A stretch of 39,962 nt of DNA. Source: a virus. The translations under genes were made by a program, and so were the position numbers. Below the pieces are notes generated by a model, which had not been told where the DNA came from, made no database searches, and was given only the letters and a program-made list of their open reading frames with translations. The stretch's first letter is position 1, and each line of letters opens with the position of its first letter. Below, piece by piece: positions 23,782 to 32,122 of this stretch. The stretch spans positions 1-39,962 of the IMG/VR virus record IMGVR_UViG_3300036760_000952. One strand, written 5' to 3'.

Positions 23782-23933
23782 TTTATACCGCATATGAATT
23801 TAATTAAGAAGAATATTGTAAAAACAAATCCTATCAAAGCAAATATTACCCCGATCGTTTCTCCTAAAGCGCTGTATCCTTCAGAACGCATCGGACAACA
23901 ATTCGAACAGTGAAACTCTGTCAAGAAATCCAT
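23778..23933 (-). CDS. membrane micro-protein, first of an overlapping trio
   Basis: A 51-residue ORF with an excellent AGGAGGGG ribosome site. A short cytosolic or periplasmic part with a cysteine cluster (FHCSNCCPMR) precedes a 20-residue span (TIGVIFALIGFVFTIFFLIK). It heads a three-gene minus-strand cassette lying between the ejection genes and the tail-appendage operon, just downstream (minus sense) of palindrome copy C. Holin/pinholin, antiholin or superinfection exclusion are all possible roles; none is shown. Confidence 0.6.
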   Translation of the reverse strand: MDFLTEFHCSNCCPMRSEGYSALGETIGVIFALIGFVFTIFFLIKFICGIK

Positions 23934-23953
23934 ACACCCCTCCTAATTTGATA

Positions 23954-24034
23954 TCAGTCTGACATTAATAGTCATTGTGCGCAAGATTTTCCATATGTAT
24001 CCCATAAAGATTGTAGTAATCTACAACAATTGTT
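23954..24034. promoter_or_regulatory. divergent control region: palindrome copy C and two further inverted repeats
   Basis: TCAGTCTGA at 23954-23962 is preceded by TTGATA (23948-23953) and followed by ATTAATA. Further on, TTGTAG-TAAT-CTACAA (24011-24026) is a 6-bp inverted repeat and AACAATTGTT (24025-24034) a 10-base palindrome. The region lies between the minus-strand membrane trio and the plus-strand tail-appendage operon starting at 24073 and probably controls both. Confidence 0.5.
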
Positions 24035-24072
24035 ATTGTGGGTTTTCACTTAATCTCTAAGGAGAAAATCCT

Positions 24073-26226
24073 ATGCCAAATCCGAATCCACTAGCCTACC
24101 TAGGTGCACCAGATGCTACAGAAGCAGTTGTAGGGGTCACTAGACTAGCCACTGCTGCAGAAACTACTACTGGAACAAGTCGTATAATCGCATGTACACC
24201 ATTTGGTGTAGCAGGTTTGATTGCTGCGGGTGCTCCTGATGCTACCACAACGACAAAAGGTATAATCGAGATCGCAACTAATGGCGAAGCTGCTTCACAG
24301 GTGGATTCCACGCGTGCATTAGTCTCCACAAATATCGCATCTATCCTAGCAGCTCCTGGTCCTATTGGTGGAACGACACCTGATGCTGGTACATTCACTA
24401 CTCTTACTGCAACCACCTTCGTTCTAACGAATGCCATTACTGTTTCTGAAGGCGGTACAGGACTTACAACGATCACCGATCATGGCGTTATGTTAGGTTC
24501 TGGTACAGGAGCAGTAACGCCTATCACAGGTACTACAGGGCAACTGTTAGCAGGCATTACTGGTGCTGATCCAGCTTTTACAAGCTCTCCTGATATTCCA
24601 GGAACTCTAGATGTAACAGGAGTTGTGACTTTTGATGATGCGTTTAATGTAACAGGTGCAACAACTACTACTGGTCTTGTGACCATGAATGGTTCGGCCA
24701 ATATCAAATCTGGTGGAACTACTTTAGGCTTAGGTTCTGACAATGATGCTGCTGCAGTTAACCTAGCTATAGGCACAACTGCCCGTGTAATCACTGTAGG
24801 CGGTTCGGGAGCTAATACTATCGTCATAGGAAATACTCAGACTGCTGGTTCGATTACACTAGGTAATGCAATGACCACAGGTACTATCACTCTTGGTGGT
24901 ACTGTTGGAGCTGGTATTATCACTCTTGGTCGAAGCACATCAGCTTCAGGACAAACAATAAATATTGGAAGTGGCATAAACGCTGGTGCTCATATCGTAA
25001 ATATCGCAGCAGGTGCATCAGCTGCTGATTCCACTGTAAATATCCTTTCTGGCAATGCTACAGCAGGCACAATTACACTTAATGCGGCTACTGGTAATGG
25101 TGCTAAGGCAATCAACATCGGTAACGGTGTAGACGGCAATACAATCACTATCGGAAATGGCATCAACACCACTGCTCAGACAATCAGCATTGCTAACGGT
25201 GCTTCAGGTGCGGCTACTACTGTCAATATCATGTCTGGAACAGGTACTGCGTCTACCGGTACTCTCGCAATAGGCAATAACCCACGAGTCATCACGATTG
25301 GACTAGGTAACGTTGCTCCTTCTGCAAACCGCACTACAACAATTGCTGGTGGCACAGTAGTCGTAGCTACAACAACTGACACTCTTAACCTTGGAACAGG
25401 TGGTGCTACAACTAATGCAGACAGCATCAAGACCGTCAACCTCAACTCTGGTGGTGTAACTCTAGGTCAAGTCCTAACAAACATCGCTACAGGCGCTGTA
25501 ACAAGCGGAACACATACCACAGCAATCGCTACAGGCAATAGAGCTGCTGGTACCATGGCAGTCAACCTCTTGACCGGTACTGGAACCAAGACCCTTAACG
25601 TTGGCAACGCTGATGGACTAACCACAAGTAATGTTCTCGGCCCAACAAACGTCAACGTATCACAAAACAACAACACAGCGATTAACTCTGGCACCTCAAC
25701 AGGCACTATCACTATCGGAAACACTTTATCTGGCGTGATTGCTATATCTGGTGGTGCTGCCTTAACAGTTGATGCTGTAGGCGCTCTAAGCCTTAACTCC
25801 TCTGCAGCTGCTATCAACATAGGTAATGCTGCTAATGCATTTGGAATCAACATTGGTACAGGTGGTGCAGCTCGCACAATCACTATCGGTAACGTAACTG
25901 GTGCAACTGCTGTCGTGGTCAATTCTGGTTCTGGCGCTGTAACATGTAACACAAACTTTATCCTAGGATCTGTAGCAACGCAGTTTCAGATGAATGGTGG
26001 AGCAATTACTGACTTCATTGGTACTTTTGTGCTTGCTGGTGGAACTAAGACACAAGCCAACACAAACATTGCGACAGCAGATAGGATCTTCCTATCACGC
26101 GTCACTCAAGGTACTGGACCCGGTCACTTAAGCTATGTGATTAATAACGGATCTGACTACGTAGTGACTTCAAGTAATGTTCTTGACGATGCAACAATCG
26201 CATACTTCATCGTAAGACAAAATTAA
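24073..26226 (+). CDS. long tail-appendage protein with Gly/Thr beta repeats
   Basis: A 717-residue protein, first of the appendage array, with AAGGAG upstream. The N-terminal part (1-180) has fibre-type motifs TEAVVGVTRLAT and TTTTKGIIEIAT, then GPIGGTTPDAGTFTTLTAT. Residues about 180-630 are short degenerate repeats of the form TITIGN / TVNIxSG / ITLG, expected to stack as a beta-helix. The end (FILGS onward; RIFLSRVTQGTGPGHLSYVI) is a compact beta domain. It is probably the shaft of a side fibre or tailspike. Confidence 0.75.
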   Translation: MPNPNPLAYLGAPDATEAVVGVTRLATAAETTTGTSRIIACTPFGVAGLIAAGAPDATTTTKGIIEIATNGEAASQVDSTRALVSTNIASILAAPGPIGGTTPDAGTFTTLTATTFVLTNAITVSEGGTGLTTITDHGVMLGSGTGAVTPITGTTGQLLAGITGADPAFTSSPDIPGTLDVTGVVTFDDAFNVTGATTTTGLVTMNGSANIKSGGTTLGLGSDNDAAAVNLAIGTTARVITVGGSGANTIVIGNTQTAGSITLGNAMTTGTITLGGTVGAGIITLGRSTSASGQTINIGSGINAGAHIVNIAAGASAADSTVNILSGNATAGTITLNAATGNGAKAINIGNGVDGNTITIGNGINTTAQTISIANGASGAATTVNIMSGTGTASTGTLAIGNNPRVITIGLGNVAPSANRTTTIAGGTVVVATTTDTLNLGTGGATTNADSIKTVNLNSGGVTLGQVLTNIATGAVTSGTHTTAIATGNRAAGTMAVNLLTGTGTKTLNVGNADGLTTSNVLGPTNVNVSQNNNTAINSGTSTGTITIGNTLSGVIAISGGAALTVDAVGALSLNSSAAAINIGNAANAFGINIGTGGAARTITIGNVTGATAVVVNSGSGAVTCNTNFILGSVATQFQMNGGAITDFIGTFVLAGGTKTQANTNIATADRIFLSRVTQGTGPGHLSYVINNGSDYVVTSSNVLDDATIAYFIVRQN

Positions 26227-26235
26227 GGGTAAAAT

Positions 26236-26568
26236 ATGCCTGCTGTACAAAGTAGACTTTCTGTCGAACCGCTAAGATCAAGACTAGGAGCGTCCTTTGA
26301 CGGAACATATCAGACGCTTGGATCTCCATTAGATAATCCGATACGTATGTTCAAAATTACCAACAATACGGCATCCGATGTAATTATTTCTTATGATGGT
26401 GTGACAGATGGTGATTTTATTCCTGCTATGACATTTATGCTCATAGATATCACAGCCAATAAGGTGTGGGACTGCCAATTTTGTCTACCAAGAAATACTC
26501 AAGTCTATGTGAAAGCTGCTGCGGCGCTTACAGGAAGTATCTATTTAAGCACTTACTATGCAACGTGA
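26236..26568 (+). CDS. small appendage protein (110 aa)
   Basis: A 110-residue beta-rich protein (MPAVQSRLSVEPLRSRLGAS) with a strand pattern MFKITNNTASDVIISYDGV and ending in GSIYLSTYYAT. It reads like a small trimeric cap or chaperone-like piece of a fibre. AAGGGTAAAAT precedes the ATG; 9 nt separate it from the large fibre gene. Function inferred from context only. Confidence 0.6.
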   Translation: MPAVQSRLSVEPLRSRLGASFDGTYQTLGSPLDNPIRMFKITNNTASDVIISYDGVTDGDFIPAMTFMLIDITANKVWDCQFCLPRNTQVYVKAAAALTGSIYLSTYYAT

Positions 26569-26574
26569 GGAACG

Positions 26575-27069
26575 ATGTCACAAGCTGGAATTATAGCTCT
26601 AGTAGGGGCAAGCGTACCTAGTAATGTACCGATAAATTTTGTTACGAATGCAGGCACTGCGACTAGCGTTGCCAACGTCATAAATATCGTTGGAGCAGGT
26701 GGAACTACTACATCTGGCGTTGGAAATACTGTAACAATCATGACAGTTGCTAGCAATTTTCCTTGGACTGATGAGGCTATAGGATTTGCAGCAGCATCTA
26801 ATAATGGCTACTTTGTCACAGCCGCTGCAACCGCAACTTTACCAGCTCTTCCGTCACAGGGCAATGTAGTGATCATAGAAGCTGATACTGCAGGAGCTGT
26901 TGTTGTACAAGCCAATGCTGGTCAAACTATACGCCTCGGCACAGGAACTTCTTCTGTAGCTGGATCCGCAACCAGCTCAAAGATAGGCGATTCGCTTTAC
27001 CTCGTTTACAGAAGTGCATCATCAACCTGGAACTCAATATCGACAGAAGGTACTTGGGGTCTATCTTAA
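26575..27069 (+). CDS. tail-appendage protein, type A tip domain
   Basis: A 164-residue protein. After a linker (TNAGTATSVANVINIVGAGG) comes a tip domain GYFVTAAATATLPALPSQGN then VVIIEADTAGAVVVQANAGQ and GDSLYLVYRSASSTWNSIST. The same domain type (here called type A) forms the C-terminus of the genes at 29032, 29602 and 30710, recognisable by the pattern GY-C/V-TLP, QxI-LG-S-V-AGGS, GD-x-W. GTGAGGAACG precedes the start. Confidence 0.65.
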   Translation: MSQAGIIALVGASVPSNVPINFVTNAGTATSVANVINIVGAGGTTTSGVGNTVTIMTVASNFPWTDEAIGFAAASNNGYFVTAAATATLPALPSQGNVVIIEADTAGAVVVQANAGQTIRLGTGTSSVAGSATSSKIGDSLYLVYRSASSTWNSISTEGTWGLS

Positions 27070-27078
27070 AGGACATAT

Positions 27079-29028
27079 ATGCCAACTCCCGCCAACTCAC
27101 TCGACATAACAGCAGCAGGACTGGTTAAATTTGATGGCACTTCCAATTTTACAGGCGTCACCGTTACCAACCATGCCACTTTAGTAGGCGCTGCCTCGAA
27201 TGGCATTACTTCAGTTGTAGGCACAACAAATACCGTCCTACTAGGCAATACAGGCGCTGATCCATCATTCGGAACTGTACCTGCTGGTGCTCTTCCTGGA
27301 AGTGGTGCTGTAACTCTGTCTAATGGCGCAAACATCACAGTAACAGGTTCTCCATTAGCTTTAGGTGGAACTGCTACAATAGCAGTAACAGGACCTCCAT
27401 CACCCACAACCTACACATCTAATGGTATTCTTTATGGAAATGGAACAGGAGCCATTCTTGTCACAGCACAAGGCGCAGCTAATACGGTGCTCCTCGGAAA
27501 TGGTGGCATACCCTCATTCGGGGCCGTTCCAAATGCTGCTCTCTCCGGAAGCGGTGCCATTACAATTTCGAGTGGGACAAACATCAATATCACTGGAAGC
27601 CCAGTTTCCCTTGGTGGAACTGCAACAGTAAACGTTGCTGGTCCGATCACACCAACGACTTACACAATTCATGGTGTCCTTGTTGGTAACAGTACAAGTG
27701 CAATAAATGCCACAGCAGCTGGAAGCACAGGTCAAGTTCTTCAAGGAAATACTGGAGCTGATCCTACATATAGTACCGCAACTTATCCTTCTACTAGCAC
27801 AATAAATCAGATTCTTTATTCTTCATCAAATAATGTCATTGCAGGCTTAAGCACTGCTAACAATGGCGTCCTAATCACAAGTGCTGCAGGTGTTCCTTCC
27901 TATCTTGCTAACGGCACAACTGGACAAGTTCTTACTGCCACAACAGGATCTCCACCTACATGGACATCAACTGGTGCAGGAACAGTAACCAGCGTATCAG
28001 GAACACCTAATCGCATTACCTCTACAGGTGGTGCAACTCCAGTTATTGATATTGCTGCAAATTATGTAGGACAGACTTCACTTACGACGCTAGGTACTGT
28101 CACCACAGGAACTTGGAATGGTACTACCATAACTGTTCCCAATGGAGGAACAGGAGTAACAAGCTTAACTGCCAATGGAGTAGTTATCGGTCAAGGCACC
28201 GGAAACGTGACAGTTACAGCAGTAGGAACAGCAGGACAAGTCTTAACCAGTAATGGTGCAGGCAATGACCCTACCTTTCAAGCGATTACAGCTCCATCAA
28301 TTATTTCTTCTGCATCTACAAGTTTTACTTATGTTGATGACATGATCTGGGGTGGAAGAGGGGCGGTTTCCAATGGAACTTTATTTGGTCCATGGCAACT
28401 TAGTATATCTGGTGGATCAGCAGTTATTCAGCCTCAAGCATCTATTGTTACTTTCGCCAATCATCCTGGACAAATTCAACTAAACACAGGTGCTTCTGGA
28501 TCTGGTTATGCCGACTTAAACATGTTTGGTACATCAGGTTTCGGAAATTCTAGTCCATTTTATATTGGCGCTGGAATTCTAACTTTTACCTATTACTTTT
28601 ACCTTCCATTTCTCTCTAATGCTCCTGGAAGATTCATAGTCAGATGCGGAATGTATGATGCAACACCTGGAGCTGATCCTGCGAACGGAATCTGGGTAAA
28701 ATATAGTGATAATTTAAATTCTGGCAATTGGACTTATAATTGTTCAAAGAGTAGCACTGCAACAAACGTAAACTCCTCGACAGCAGTAGCTGTTGGATGG
28801 CAAGTCATACGAATTGTTGTTAATGCTAATGCAACTTCTGTCAGTTTTGAAGCTGGAAATAAAACCTCTACGCTTGTGACTTTGGGATCAGCTATAACGA
28901 CAAATATTCCAACGAATAATAATGATCTCTCACCATTCTTTAGCATAATTGCTACAGCAGGAAGTGGAACAGCCAACATATTCCCAGATCTCTTTACTGG
29001 TTCCATAGCCTATACAAATGCGAGGTAA
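27079..29028 (+). CDS. large tail-appendage protein with lectin-like C-terminus
   Basis: A 649-residue protein. Residues 1-400 hold several copies of a fibre module around VLLGNTGADPSFGTVP and VPNGGTGVTSLTANGVVIGQ plus TAGQVLTSNGAGNDPTFQ. The last ~230 residues (from FTYVDDMIWGGRGAVSNGTL) form a distinct beta-sandwich-like domain with aromatic strands (FTYYFYLPFL, GIWVKYSDN, VGWQVIRIVVN), plausible as a lectin-like receptor-binding domain. AAAGGA precedes the ATG. Likely a receptor-binding protein; the target sugar is unknown. Confidence 0.7.
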   Translation: MPTPANSLDITAAGLVKFDGTSNFTGVTVTNHATLVGAASNGITSVVGTTNTVLLGNTGADPSFGTVPAGALPGSGAVTLSNGANITVTGSPLALGGTATIAVTGPPSPTTYTSNGILYGNGTGAILVTAQGAANTVLLGNGGIPSFGAVPNAALSGSGAITISSGTNINITGSPVSLGGTATVNVAGPITPTTYTIHGVLVGNSTSAINATAAGSTGQVLQGNTGADPTYSTATYPSTSTINQILYSSSNNVIAGLSTANNGVLITSAAGVPSYLANGTTGQVLTATTGSPPTWTSTGAGTVTSVSGTPNRITSTGGATPVIDIAANYVGQTSLTTLGTVTTGTWNGTTITVPNGGTGVTSLTANGVVIGQGTGNVTVTAVGTAGQVLTSNGAGNDPTFQAITAPSIISSASTSFTYVDDMIWGGRGAVSNGTLFGPWQLSISGGSAVIQPQASIVTFANHPGQIQLNTGASGSGYADLNMFGTSGFGNSSPFYIGAGILTFTYYFYLPFLSNAPGRFIVRCGMYDATPGADPANGIWVKYSDNLNSGNWTYNCSKSSTATNVNSSTAVAVGWQVIRIVVNANATSVSFEAGNKTSTLVTLGSAITTNIPTNNNDLSPFFSIIATAGSGTANIFPDLFTGSIAYTNAR

Positions 29029-29031
29029 CTC

Positions 29032-29592
29032 GTGCCTGGATTTGATGTACAGACAATGTGGGCAGCAAATCTAAACTTCTCTGATCCTACAGGCGCTCTT
29101 TTCGATCACAATGGGGAATTCGTAAGTCTTGGCGATCTTGCCATAGGTACGGGTAACGCTCACCCATCACAACAAATTAAGATTGGCCACATCACAGGTT
29201 CTGGTGGAGTAGTTATCTCTTATCCTGCAGGCAACATCAATATAGATGGATCAGGCGCAGGAGCGGGGATTGTTTGGGAAGTTATAGGCGCCAACCAGAC
29301 TTTAGCTGTACAGCATGGATACTTTTGTACTGCTGGCGGTGTGTTAGCTCTTCTGCTGCCTCCTGTGTCAGTGCTTGGCGATACTATAGAAATAAGCATT
29401 GAAGGTTCTGCTGGCTTTCAAGTGACTCAAGGTGCAGGCCAAAGCATAAAATACGGCAATCAGATCAGTACAGTTGGTGCAGGTGGCAGTATTTCATCTT
29501 TAAGCCAGGGCGATTCCATTAGGATGGTGTGCCGTGTGGCCAATTTATCCTGGGTGATACTTTCATCAATGGGAAATTTAACTTTTGTTTAA
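29032..29592 (+). CDS. tail-appendage protein, type A tip (GTG start)
   Basis: A 186-residue protein starting with GTG, with GAGGT just upstream. The first part differs from its neighbours (FDVQTMWAANLNFSDPTGAL); the end is the type A tip: HGYFCTAGGVLALLLPPVSV, QVTQGAGQSIKYGNQ, STVGAGGSISSLSQGDSIRM and a final VILSSMGNLTFV. It probably uses the shared tip to sit in the same assembly as its paralogues. Confidence 0.65.
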   Translation: MPGFDVQTMWAANLNFSDPTGALFDHNGEFVSLGDLAIGTGNAHPSQQIKIGHITGSGGVVISYPAGNINIDGSGAGAGIVWEVIGANQTLAVQHGYFCTAGGVLALLLPPVSVLGDTIEISIEGSAGFQVTQGAGQSIKYGNQISTVGAGGSISSLSQGDSIRMVCRVANLSWVILSSMGNLTFV

Positions 29593-29601
29593 AGGAATTA
29601 T

Positions 29602-30198
29602 ATGGCAACAAACAACGCAATCAATCTTACGGGAAATGGTGTTGTCGGCTACGACGGAGCTGGAACGTTCATCACAAATGCTTCTACACAATATGCAGTC
29701 CACACTGGAGGGGCTACAGCCAGTTCTATTACACAATTAGCTGTAGGTACAAATGGTCAAGTTTTATTAGGCGCTACAGGTGCTGCACCAGCATTTGCTA
29801 CACTCACAGGAACTGGCGGCATAACATTCACATTAGGAGCGAATGCTCTAGCCATAAATAGTACTGCTGGCGGTGTTAACTGGGTTATCATAACAGCTGA
29901 TCAAACAGCTGCTATCAACACATCCTACATATGTAACAAAGCCGGCTTGCTAACGCTTACCATGCCAGGAACTGCAGCTGTAGGTAGTGTAATCGGCATC
30001 ATGAATATGAATACTGCGGTAGGAGCCAAGTTTTTGAGTGCGAATCCAGGTCAACTTTATTTGGGCACTTCGGCAGCAACAGCAAATACAGGCAGCCTGA
30101 CATCAATAAATCTTGGTGATGCAATGTTCTTGGTTTGTATTGTCGCAGACACCACGTGGCGTGCGTATGCGGCTCAAGGTAACTGGACAGTGGCTTGA
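29602..30198 (+). CDS. tail-appendage protein, type A tip
   Basis: A 198-residue protein starting MATNNAINLTGNGVVGYDGA, the N-terminal anchor shared with four later genes. The middle carries QVLLGATGAAPAFATLTGTG and the end is a type A tip: SYICNKAGLLTLTMPGTAAV, NPGQLYLGTS, INLGDAMFLVCI, WRAYAAQGNWTVA. AAAGGAATT precedes the ATG. The HNH gene that follows separates it from the next paralogue. Confidence 0.65.
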   Translation: MATNNAINLTGNGVVGYDGAGTFITNASTQYAVHTGGATASSITQLAVGTNGQVLLGATGAAPAFATLTGTGGITFTLGANALAINSTAGGVNWVIITADQTAAINTSYICNKAGLLTLTMPGTAAVGSVIGIMNMNTAVGAKFLSANPGQLYLGTSAATANTGSLTSINLGDAMFLVCIVADTTWRAYAAQGNWTVA

Positions 30199-30263
30199 GA
30201 GGGCATATTTTGCGTTGCATTGTTTCTGACAAAAGTACATAATGATCCTAAAACAGGAGTCAT

Positions 30264-30710
30264 ATGCAAAGATATAATTGTGCGAAACAGAAAAAGTGGT
30301 CACACGAGGTGCGAGAAAGAGATGGTCATAAATGTAAAAATTGTGGAACTTCAGAAAATTTAGAAGCCCATCATTTGATACCTTGGAAAATGAATGAGCA
30401 ACTTCGATATGAAATTTCTAATGGAATGACTGTATGTGGATCATGTCATGCGAAACTTGAAGGGCGTGGATATCATAATAGAGGAAAAAAATTTACGGCA
30501 GAACATCGTAAAAAATTGTCAGAAGCCAAAATAGGCTATACTCCTTGGAATAAGGATAAACGAGCACCTTTACCAAAAGAGAAAATTTGTAAGGATTGTA
30601 ATATCATGAAGACAATAGAAGAATTCACCCCTACAGAAGGTGGAAAATGGCGCACAAACCGCTGCAAATCCTGCCGCAATAAAATGCTAACTGAAAAAAG
30701 GAATTCATAA
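30264..30710 (+). CDS. HNH homing endonuclease with NUMOD3-like segment
   Basis: A 148-residue protein. The HNH core has a zinc pair CKNC (24-27), EAHHLIP (His 36-37), N53 in ISNGMTVC and CGSCH (58-62). Next comes a NUMOD3-type DNA-binding stretch GKKFTAEHRKKLSEAKIG (about 74-91) and a final zinc ribbon (CKDC at 109, CKSC at 134). These are signs of a free-standing homing endonuclease. It sits between two fibre paralogues with its own AGGAG, and its stop overlaps the next start as TAATG. It may drive spread of this cassette between related phages. Confidence 0.85.
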   Translation: MQRYNCAKQKKWSHEVRERDGHKCKNCGTSENLEAHHLIPWKMNEQLRYEISNGMTVCGSCHAKLEGRGYHNRGKKFTAEHRKKLSEAKIGYTPWNKDKRAPLPKEKICKDCNIMKTIEEFTPTEGGKWRTNRCKSCRNKMLTEKRNS

Positions 30711-31429
30711 TGGCAACCAACAACGCCATCAACCTTAAGACAGCAGGCATAGTTGTATATGATGCAGCAGGAACATTTACAGCAGATACTACAACTACCA
30801 ATTATGTGCTCGTTGGCGCTGCCAGTAATGGCATAACAAACGTAGCACCATCAGCTGCTACTGGTATACCATTAGTAAGCAATGGCGCAGGTGTTGATCC
30901 CTCATTCACAAATGCCGTTGTTGCTGGTGGCGGCACTGGGGCTGTTACTTTCACTGCATACTCTGTCATCTGCGCAGGGACTACAGCTACTGGAGCTTTT
31001 CAGAATGTCTCAGGTGTTGGTACGGCAGCACAAGTGCTTACCAGTAATGGTGCAGCTGCATTGCCCACTTGGCAAGCAGCTACTGGTGGAGGAGGACTTA
31101 CATGGACAGTCATTACGGCAGATCAGTCAGGAGTTGCCGGGAATGGATACATATGTAATAAGGCTGGTACTTTGACTATAACTCTTCCGGCTAGTGGGGC
31201 AATTGGTGACATCATAGAGATCACCGGTATAAATACTGCCACAGGGTGGGCTATTGCACAGAACGCGAACCAACAAATCTTCCTTGGAACGAGTTCAACG
31301 ACTGTTGGTGCGGGTGGTTCGATAACAAGTATCAATATCAGGGACTGGATTAAAATATTATGTGTAGTAGCTGGTGCTTCCACAGTGTGGAATGCTACAG
31401 CTTTAGAAGGGAACTTTACCATTGTCTAA
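30710..31429 (+). CDS. tail-appendage protein, shared anchor plus type A tip
   Basis: A 239-residue protein. The anchor MATNNAINLKTAGIVVYDAA is followed by the shared module VAGGGTGAVTFTAYSVICAG ... TAAQVLTSNGAAALPTWQ (about 70-125). The tip is type A: GYICNKAGTLTITLPASGAI, NANQQIFLGTSS, TVGAGGSITSINIRDWIKIL, ending EGNFTIV. The ATG overlaps the HNH stop. Confidence 0.7.
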   Translation: MATNNAINLKTAGIVVYDAAGTFTADTTTTNYVLVGAASNGITNVAPSAATGIPLVSNGAGVDPSFTNAVVAGGGTGAVTFTAYSVICAGTTATGAFQNVSGVGTAAQVLTSNGAAALPTWQAATGGGGLTWTVITADQSGVAGNGYICNKAGTLTITLPASGAIGDIIEITGINTATGWAIAQNANQQIFLGTSSTTVGAGGSITSINIRDWIKILCVVAGASTVWNATALEGNFTIV

Positions 31430-31438
31430 TGGAATTTA

Positions 31439-32110
31439 ATGGCTACAATTAATCGCATTAACTTAACGAGCTCAGGAATAGCTTCCTACGATGGCGCTGG
31501 TACCTTCTCAGCATTGGCCAATCCATTGACAGTCGCTAATGGTGGCACTGGTGACGCTACTTTAACCGCATATGCCGTTCTTTGCGGCGGAACGACCACA
31601 ACAGCAGCCATACAATCTATAGCAAGCGTAGGAACTGCCAATCAAATCCTCACTAGCAATGGAGCTGGCACATTGCCCACTTTTCAGACTGCCCCTACTG
31701 TTGCCCTAGGTTTTGCGGTTTTTATCCAAACAGGTGTATCTTCTGGTCCAGTCGATGGAACGACTTATTATTTTGCAAGTGGCAGTGATTGGTCAGCTAC
31801 CACGACTTCTACTTCGCGCACAAGAATTTACATGACATCTACCTGTACAGTAAATTCTTGCTATGGAAATTTCCATGTAGCAAATCCTGGTTCTGCTGAG
31901 AATTGTACCGTGGCAATCCGTAAAAATGATACGACCAACACAAATGTAAAAACGACGATTCAACTTACAGCTACCGATGTAGCATTCAATGGAACTAGTC
32001 TTGGTGTGGCGCTTGTGGCAGGTGATTTTATTGATGTAATATTTATTTCTCCTACATGGGCTACGAATCCCTTTAACCTCGGTGTCTCCGTAACCCTTAT
32101 AGCCACATGA
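31439..32110 (+). CDS. tail-appendage protein, shared anchor plus type B tip (copy 1)
   Basis: A 223-residue protein. Anchor and module (NLTSSGIASYDGAGTFSALA, NPLTVANGGTGDATLTAYAV, ILTSNGAGTLPTFQ) occupy about 1-85. The tip is a different, type B domain: RIYMTSTCTVNSCYGNFHVA, NCTVAIRKNDTTNTNVKTTI, VALVAGDFIDVIFISPTWAT. The next two genes carry the same tip. Exact DNA stretches of 41 and 27 bases are shared with the next gene, a sign of recent duplication or gene conversion. Confidence 0.7.
   Translation: MATINRINLTSSGIASYDGAGTFSALANPLTVANGGTGDATLTAYAVLCGGTTTTAAIQSIASVGTANQILTSNGAGTLPTFQTAPTVALGFAVFIQTGVSSGPVDGTTYYFASGSDWSATTTSTSRTRIYMTSTCTVNSCYGNFHVANPGSAENCTVAIRKNDTTNTNVKTTIQLTATDVAFNGTSLGVALVAGDFIDVIFISPTWATNPFNLGVSVTLIAT
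31472..31512 (+). repeat. 41-base exact direct repeat, copy 1 (copy 2 at 32156-32196)
   Basis: The bases from TCAGGAATAGCTTCC to CCTTCTCAGC recur unchanged 684 bases on, at the equivalent place of the next paralogue, although flanking DNA has diverged. A second exact stretch of 27 bases (CAAATCCTCACTAGCAATGG...) is shared further along both genes. Such patches are substrates for the phage annealase. Confidence 0.85.
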
Positions 32111-32122
32111 AAAGAGGTAAAC

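Noticed and set aside
24800-25950. CRISPR-like or satellite repeats in the large fibre gene
   Set aside because: The repetition is at protein level (TITIGN/ITLG), the DNA copies are degenerate, spacing varies, and the frame is open throughout.
24096-25952. Long minus-strand ORFs opposite the fibre genes
   Set aside because: They are rich in Val, Ala and Pro as expected for the reverse of Gly/Thr/Asn-rich codons, lack ribosome sites and mirror the plus-strand gene.
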